64,000 bases of DNA from Rhodoferax koreense (GTDB lineage: Bacteria; Pseudomonadota; Gammaproteobacteria; Burkholderiales; Burkholderiaceae_C), in the NCBI RefSeq assembly GCF_001955695.1, contig NZ_CP019236.1, positions 3,906,001-3,970,000 on the forward strand. Reading direction: 5' to 3'. A program made the position numbers and the translations under genes. Under the pieces are notes generated by a model. The model worked only from the letters and a program-made list of their open reading frames with translations. It searched no databases and was not told the origin of the DNA. Every line of letters begins with the position of its first letter. Position 1 is the stretch's first letter. This document shows positions 58,799 to 64,000 of this stretch, one piece after another.

Positions 58799-58830
58799 AA
58801 AAAGGACCGGGCACTTTTGCCAGGTCCTTT
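58799..58830. terminator. Bidirectional intrinsic terminator between porin and tRNA-Val
   Basis: A 9-bp stem (AAAAGGACC at 58799-58807 and GGTCCTTTT at 58822-58830) encloses a 14-base loop and ends in T runs on both strands. It lies 62 bases after the porin stop and just after the tRNA-Val 3' end, so it can close both transcripts. Confidence 0.85.
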
Positions 58831-58837
58831 TTCAATT

Positions 58838-58912
58838 TTGGTGGGCGATGCAAGTTTCGAACTTGCGACCCCTGCAGTGTGAATGCAGTGCTCTACCCCT
58901 GAGCTAATCGCC
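58838..58912 (-). tRNA. tRNA-Val (anticodon CAC)
   Basis: The minus strand reads a full 75-base tRNA: acceptor stem GGGCGAT pairing with ATCGCCC, D arm with AGCTCAGGGGTAGAGC, anticodon stem CTGCA/TGCAG with loop TTCACAC (anticodon CAC, reading GTG), T arm GTTCGAAAC, and an encoded 3' CCA. GTG is a heavily used Val codon in such GC-rich genomes. It is a single gene with its own terminator, 28 bases from dnaQ. Confidence 0.97.
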
Positions 58913-58940
58913 CTGAATTCGTGTTCAGGTGAGCCTCGAA

Positions 58941-59654
58941 TTATGCCACAAAAATTTCGAGTGTCCGCCAGATCGTCTTGCCGCCGCTCGATTTATCGAG
59001 CTGCTTGAGCAGATCCTGGTGGGCCGCATCTTCCTGCTCATTGGCCAGCAGGATCGGCAGCTCGAAGCCGCTGAGGTCGACGCGGATGGTCGTCCCGGCC
59101 TCGGTGTCTTCGGAGCCCGCGTCGATCAAGAGCGCGTCCTGGCCACGCGTGAGGTTGATGTAGACGTCGGCCAGCAACTCGGCATCGAGCAAGGCGCCGT
59201 GCAGCGTGCGGCCCGAGTTGTCGACCTCCAGTCGATCGCACAGCGCATCGAGCGAATTGCGCTTGCCGGGGAACAGCTCCTTGGCCATCGCCAGCGAGTC
59301 GGTCACGCTGCCGACGAAGGCGCTCAAAGGCTCGCGCCCGATCAACTCGAGTTCCTTGTTCAAGAAACTCACGTCGAACTGCGCGTTGTGGATGATGACT
59401 TCGGCGCCGCTCAGGTATTCCAGCAACTCGTCGGCCACGGCGGCGAACTTCGGCTTGTCGCGCAGGAATTCGTTGCTGATGCCGTGCACCTTCAGCGCGT
59501 CTTCATGGCTGTCGCGCTCGGGGTTCAGGTAAAAGTGCTTGTTGTTGCCGGTGAGCTTGCGGTTGAGCAACTCCACACAGCCGATTTCGATGATGCGGTC
59601 GCCGCCCGCAGCGGACAGGCCGGTGGTTTCGGTGTCGAGAACGATCTGGCGCAT
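58941..59654 (-). CDS. dnaQ: DNA polymerase III epsilon subunit (3'-5' proofreading exonuclease)
   Basis: This 237-residue DEDDh exonuclease edits replication errors. Exo I has Asp7 and Glu9 (IVLDTETTGL), Exo II has HNAQFDVSFLN, and Exo III has HGALLDAELLADVYINL with the catalytic His and Asp. The C-terminal tail (about 180-237) should hold the polymerase alpha-binding segment. It follows the isc operon in direction, with the 98-bp repeat copy B in between, and precedes the tRNA gene. rnhA, the common neighbour, is not here. Confidence 0.96.
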   Translation of the reverse strand: MRQIVLDTETTGLSAAGGDRIIEIGCVELLNRKLTGNNKHFYLNPERDSHEDALKVHGISNEFLRDKPKFAAVADELLEYLSGAEVIIHNAQFDVSFLNKELELIGREPLSAFVGSVTDSLAMAKELFPGKRNSLDALCDRLEVDNSGRTLHGALLDAELLADVYINLTRGQDALLIDAGSEDTEAGTTIRVDLSGFELPILLANEQEDAAHQDLLKQLDKSSGGKTIWRTLEIFVA

Positions 59655-59691
59655 GGACTATCTCTTTATGACGACGTAGGAATGGCGCACT

Positions 59692-59789
59692 GCCCCTTCC
59701 AGAAACACCGCAGAACTGGCTTTGCCAGGCTGCTGGTGTTGCCCCCTGCAAGGGGGTGGGAGCTACACGCAGTGAGCGATCTGGGGGTG
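59692..59789. repeat. Dispersed ~98-bp repeat, copy B (inverted relative to copy A)
   Basis: The reverse complement aligns over its length with 28623-28720 at about 80% identity, including the CCTGGCAAAGCCAGTTC block. It fills the gap between dnaQ and fdx and ends one base before the fdx stop. It is on the same strand sense relative to the flanking minus-strand genes as the mirror of copy A. No gene is inside. Confidence 0.85.
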
Positions 59790-59790
59790 T

Positions 59791-60129
59791 TCAATGATTC
59801 TCTTTGGCGTGGTTGATCGAGTATTTTGGGATCTCGACCGTCACGTCCTGCTGCGCCAGGAACGCCTGGCAGCTCAGCCGCGAGTTCGGCTCCAGGCCCC
59901 AGGCGCGGTCCAGCAGGTCTTCCTCATTCTCGTCGAGTTCACCCAGCGACTTGAAGCCCTCGCGCACCACCACGTGGCAAGTGGTGCAGGCGCAGCTCAT
60001 GTCGCAGGCGTGTTCGATGTTGATGTGGTTGTCCAGCATGGCTTCGCAGATCGAGGTGCCGGCGGGCGCTGTGATCTCTGCGCCCTGCGGGCAGTATTCG
60101 GGATGGGGCAGGATGCGGATGACGGGCAT
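59791..60129 (-). CDS. fdx: ISC-type [2Fe-2S] ferredoxin
   Basis: This 112-residue adrenodoxin-like ferredoxin supplies electrons for iron-sulphur cluster assembly. The ligands are Cys42, Cys48, Cys51 and Cys87 (ACDMSCACTTCH and RLSCQAF); a further Cys46 is typical of ISC ferredoxins. It is the last isc gene, ten bases after hscA. iscX, which often follows, is absent. Confidence 0.95.
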   Translation of the reverse strand: MPVIRILPHPEYCPQGAEITAPAGTSICEAMLDNHINIEHACDMSCACTTCHVVVREGFKSLGELDENEEDLLDRAWGLEPNSRLSCQAFLAQQDVTVEIPKYSINHAKENH

Positions 60130-60139
60130 GGTAGTGGTG

Positions 60140-61996
<1,857 letters not shown>

Positions 61997-62031
61997 GGCG
62001 TGGAATTGTTCTGCTTGAATGTGGCCGGGGC

Positions 62032-62559
62032 CTATTGTCCCGCGTCCGCCTGCGCATCGATGCGGTCGGCGATGTCGGTCTTGAAACGCTCGATGAACAT
62101 CAGCGTGCGCACCTGTTGCGCGGCACCGGGGTAATCGTGTTGGGTGTCGAGCAGTGTCTTGATGCCGGCCAGGGTCTGCTTCTGCGCGTGCAACACCTCG
62201 GCCTGCAGCGCCTCGAGTTCGGCTTCGGACGATGCGTCGTCGAGCGCCTCGCGCCATGCCATCTGCTGCATCAGGAAGGCCGAGGGCATCGCCGTGTTGT
62301 TCTCGGCGTTGATCGGCGCGCCGTTCAGTTCACACAGATAGGCTGCGCGTTTGAGCGGATCGCGCAGGCGCTGCCAGGCTTCGTTGATGCGCACCGACCA
62401 TTGCATCGCCACACGTTGCGCCGCGCCGGCCTGCGCCGCGAACTTGTCGGGATGGGCCTCGCGCTGCAGCGCCTTCCAGCGCGCTTCCATGGCGGCACGG
62501 TCCTGCACGAAACGCGGCGGGATGTCGAACAGTTCGAAGTCGTTGGATTGAAGATTCAC
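62032..62559 (-). CDS. hscB: Fe-S cluster co-chaperone HscB (J-protein), GTG start
   Basis: This 175-residue J-domain protein recruits IscU to HscA. The J domain (about 1-75) has HPDKF in place of plain HPD ([10 protein letters not shown]), and the C-terminal helical bundle (about 85-165) binds IscU. GTG 62559 gives the family N-terminus [17 protein letters not shown]; two GTG codons upstream (62574, 62571) would add five residues. It begins just after a strong terminator, so it may be made in smaller amounts than IscSUA. Confidence 0.93.
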   Translation of the reverse strand: MNLQSNDFELFDIPPRFVQDRAAMEARWKALQREAHPDKFAAQAGAAQRVAMQWSVRINEAWQRLRDPLKRAAYLCELNGAPINAENNTAMPSAFLMQQMAWREALDDASSEAELEALQAEVLHAQKQTLAGIKTLLDTQHDYPGAAQQVRTLMFIERFKTDIADRIDAQADAGQ

Positions 62560-62577
62560 TTGCTTGCACACCACATG

Positions 62578-62610
62578 AAAAAACCGCCGGCACGCAGCGC
62601 GCGGGCGGTT
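62578..62610 (-). terminator. Intrinsic terminator between iscA and hscB
   Basis: On the minus strand AACCGCC pairs with GGCGGTT across a GC-rich loop that can itself pair, followed at once by six T residues. It lies 24 bases after the iscA stop. Such a hairpin inside the isc operon should reduce transcription into hscB-hscA-fdx. It is the best-formed intrinsic terminator of the window apart from the one by the tRNA. Confidence 0.8.
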
Positions 62611-62633
62611 CGGTGATCAACCAGCTCAGCCGG

Positions 62634-62957
62634 TCAAACGCGAAAGCTTTCCCCGCAACCGCACTTGTCGCGCTCGTTCGGATTCTCGAACTTGAAGCCC
62701 TCGTTCAGGCCCTCGCGCACGAAATCAAGTTGCGTGCCGTCGATGTAGGCCAGGCTCTTCGGATCGACCAGCACCTTCACGCCATGGTCTTCGAAGACGA
62801 TGTCTTCCGGCGCCAGTTCATCCACATATTCCAGCTTGTAGGCCAGGCCCGAGCAACCGGTGGTCTTCACGCCCAGGCGCACGCCCACACCCTTGCCGCG
62901 CTTGGACAGGTAACGGGTGACATGCCGCGCCGCGGCTTCGGTGAGCGTGACCGCCAT
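62634..62957 (-). CDS. iscA: Iron-sulphur assembly A-type carrier IscA
   Basis: This 107-residue A-type carrier holds Cys35 (TTGCSGLAY), Cys99 and Cys101 (KCGCGESF), the three conserved cluster ligands. It delivers [4Fe-4S] clusters or iron to target proteins. It starts two bases after the iscU stop. Its C-terminus [16 protein letters not shown] is exact for IscA. Confidence 0.96.
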   Translation of the reverse strand: MAVTLTEAAARHVTRYLSKRGKGVGVRLGVKTTGCSGLAYKLEYVDELAPEDIVFEDHGVKVLVDPKSLAYIDGTQLDFVREGLNEGFKFENPNERDKCGCGESFRV

Positions 62958-62958
62958 C

Positions 62959-63381
62959 TCAGTTGACCGTTTCTGGCACCGCAGCCGAGGCTGCTGGTGC
63001 GGCGTGACGTTGTTTGTAGTCATTGACCGCAGCCTTGATGGCATCTTCGGCCAGGATGGAGCAGTGGATCTTCACCGGCGGCAGTGCCAGCTCTTCGGCG
63101 ATTTCGCTGTTCTTCAGCGCAGCCGCCTGGTCCAGCGTCTTGCCCTTGACCCATTCGGTCACGAGCGAGCTGGAGGCGATCGCCGAGCCGCAGCCGTAGG
63201 TCTTGAAACGCGCATCCTCGATCACGCCGGTGACGGGGTTGACCTTGATCTGCAGCTTCATCACGTCGCCGCAGGCCGGCGCGCCGACCATGCCGGTGCC
63301 AACGCTGTCGTCATCCTTGGCGAACGAGCCGACATTGCGGGGGTTTTCATAGTGGTCGACCACTTTTTCGGAATAAGCCAT
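62959..63381 (-). CDS. iscU: Iron-sulphur cluster scaffold IscU
   Basis: This 140-residue scaffold builds [2Fe-2S] clusters. Cys37 (GAPACGDV), Cys64 (YGCGSAIA) and Cys107 (KIHCSIL) are the ligands, and LPPVK (100-104) is the HscA recognition motif. A short Ala-rich tail ([13 protein letters not shown]) extends beyond the usual 128 residues. It lies 23 bases after iscS. Confidence 0.97.
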   Translation of the reverse strand: MAYSEKVVDHYENPRNVGSFAKDDDSVGTGMVGAPACGDVMKLQIKVNPVTGVIEDARFKTYGCGSAIASSSLVTEWVKGKTLDQAAALKNSEIAEELALPPVKIHCSILAEDAIKAAVNDYKQRHAAPAASAAVPETVN

Positions 63382-63404
63382 GGTGTTTACCTCTTCAATT
63401 CAGA

Positions 63405-64000
63405 TTAATGGGCAGACCACTGGATGGTGCTGATGTCGATGCCGTCTTTGTACATCTCCCACAGCGGGCTCAGCTCGCGCAGCTTGGCCACGTTGAGCTT
63501 GATGGTTTCCACGGCGTAGTCGATATCGGCCTCGGTGGTCCAACGGCCGATGGTCATGCGCAGGCTGCTGTGCGCCAGTTCGTCGCTGCGGCCCAGCGCG
63601 CGCAGCACATAGCTGGGCTCGAGGCTGGCCGAGGTGCAGGCGGAACCGCTCGACACCGCCAGGCCCTTGATGCCCATGATCAGCGACTCGCCTTCGACGT
63701 AGTTGAAGCTGATGTTCAGGTTGTGCGGCACGCGCTTTTCGAGGTGGCCGTTGATGAACACCTGCTCCACGTCCTTCAGTCCCGCCAGCATGCGGTCGTG
63801 CAGCGCCTGGATGCGCGCATTCTCGACCGTCATCTCTTCCTTGGCGATGCGGTAGGCCTCGCCCATGCCGACGATCTGGTGCGTGGGCAAGGTGCCGGAA
63901 CGCATGCCGCGCTCGTGGCCGCCACCGTGCATCTGCGCTTCGATGCGGATGCGCGGCTTGCGGCGCACGAACAGCGCGCCGATGCCTTTCGGGCCATAGG
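63405..64000 (-). CDS. iscS: Cysteine desulfurase IscS, C-terminal part (runs off the window)
   Basis: The C-terminal 198 codons are present; the N-terminus and PLP Lys lie beyond base 64000. The visible part starts [20 protein letters not shown], just after the PLP Lys, and shows the mobile-loop Cys in [21 protein letters not shown]. The C-terminus ([21 protein letters not shown]) is exact for IscS. The enzyme takes sulphur from cysteine for IscU and tRNA thiolation. iscR is expected further upstream. Confidence 0.97.
   Translation of the reverse strand, partial: YGPKGIGALFVRRKPRIRIEAQMHGGGHERGMRSGTLPTHQIVGMGEAYRIAKEEMTVENARIQALHDRMLAGLKDVEQVFINGHLEKRVPHNLNISFNYVEGESLIMGIKGLAVSSGSACTSASLEPSYVLRALGRSDELAHSSLRMTIGRWTTEADIDYAVETIKLNVAKLRELSPLWEMYKDGIDISTIQWSAH

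Overview
The window is high-GC, densely packed bacterial chromosome, almost certainly from a betaproteobacterium of the order Burkholderiales, and most likely the family Comamonadaceae (Variovorax/Acidovorax-like). The reasons are the gene order ndk-rlmN-pilF-rodZ-ispG-hisS-yfgM-bamB-der-hfq-hflX-hflK-hflC-hisZ-purA, a Bug-type solute receptor, a Burkholderiales-type porin, hisZ, and short dispersed repeats of the kind common in that family. The genus is inferred, not proven. No insertion sequence, prophage, rRNA or CRISPR array was seen; one tRNA gene (Val-CAC) is present.

Layout. 1-4.7 kb: the 5' end of an unknown gene, a secreted GDSL esterase, an aldo/keto reductase, a six-copy tandem array of a 128-bp palindromic unit, a free-standing RNase H-fold protein, an Ala-rich hypothetical and a second degenerate cluster of the same repeat. 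4.7-12.4 kb: a periplasmic aldehyde dehydrogenase operon (paoABC type) divergent from a YdeP/FdhF-type molybdoenzyme and a small catalase-like haem protein. 12.4-15.3 kb: a 970-residue protein that joins peptidoglycan-binding, lysozyme/chitinase-like, papain-like and alpha/beta-hydrolase modules; this is the most unusual gene here. 15.6-25.5 kb: a LysR / M20 amidohydrolase / Bug receptor cassette, an Lrp-LysE pair, rlmB, a zinc metallopeptidase, ybbA/tesA head to head, a tiny TTG-start gene and a MetC-like lyase.

25.5-42.2 kb: one long minus-strand gene series from ndk down to a purine phosphoribosyltransferase, with most genes touching or overlapping. It covers nucleotide supply, rRNA methylation, pilus and cell-shape factors, isoprenoid synthesis, His-tRNA charging, outer-membrane assembly, ribosome GTPases, Hfq and the HflKC protease modulator. 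42.3-49.6 kb: rluB-scpB, rluD divergent from bamD, a YoaA/DinG helicase with a small DUF465 gene, and a PP2C phosphatase.

49.6-58.8 kb: a GNAT acetyltransferase, then a catabolic cassette: a complete peptide/opine-type ABC importer (two ATPases, two permeases, one binding protein), an enolase-superfamily enzyme, a divergent FadR-type GntR regulator and a porin. A repeated 10-base motif (GTCGTCAGAC) lies between enzyme and regulator and again in front of the porin, so the whole cassette may be one regulon that carries a solute across both membranes. 58.8-64 kb: tRNA-Val, dnaQ, and the isc iron-sulphur operon (fdx, hscA, hscB, iscA, iscU and the 3' part of iscS, which runs off the window end), with a strong intrinsic terminator between iscA and hscB.
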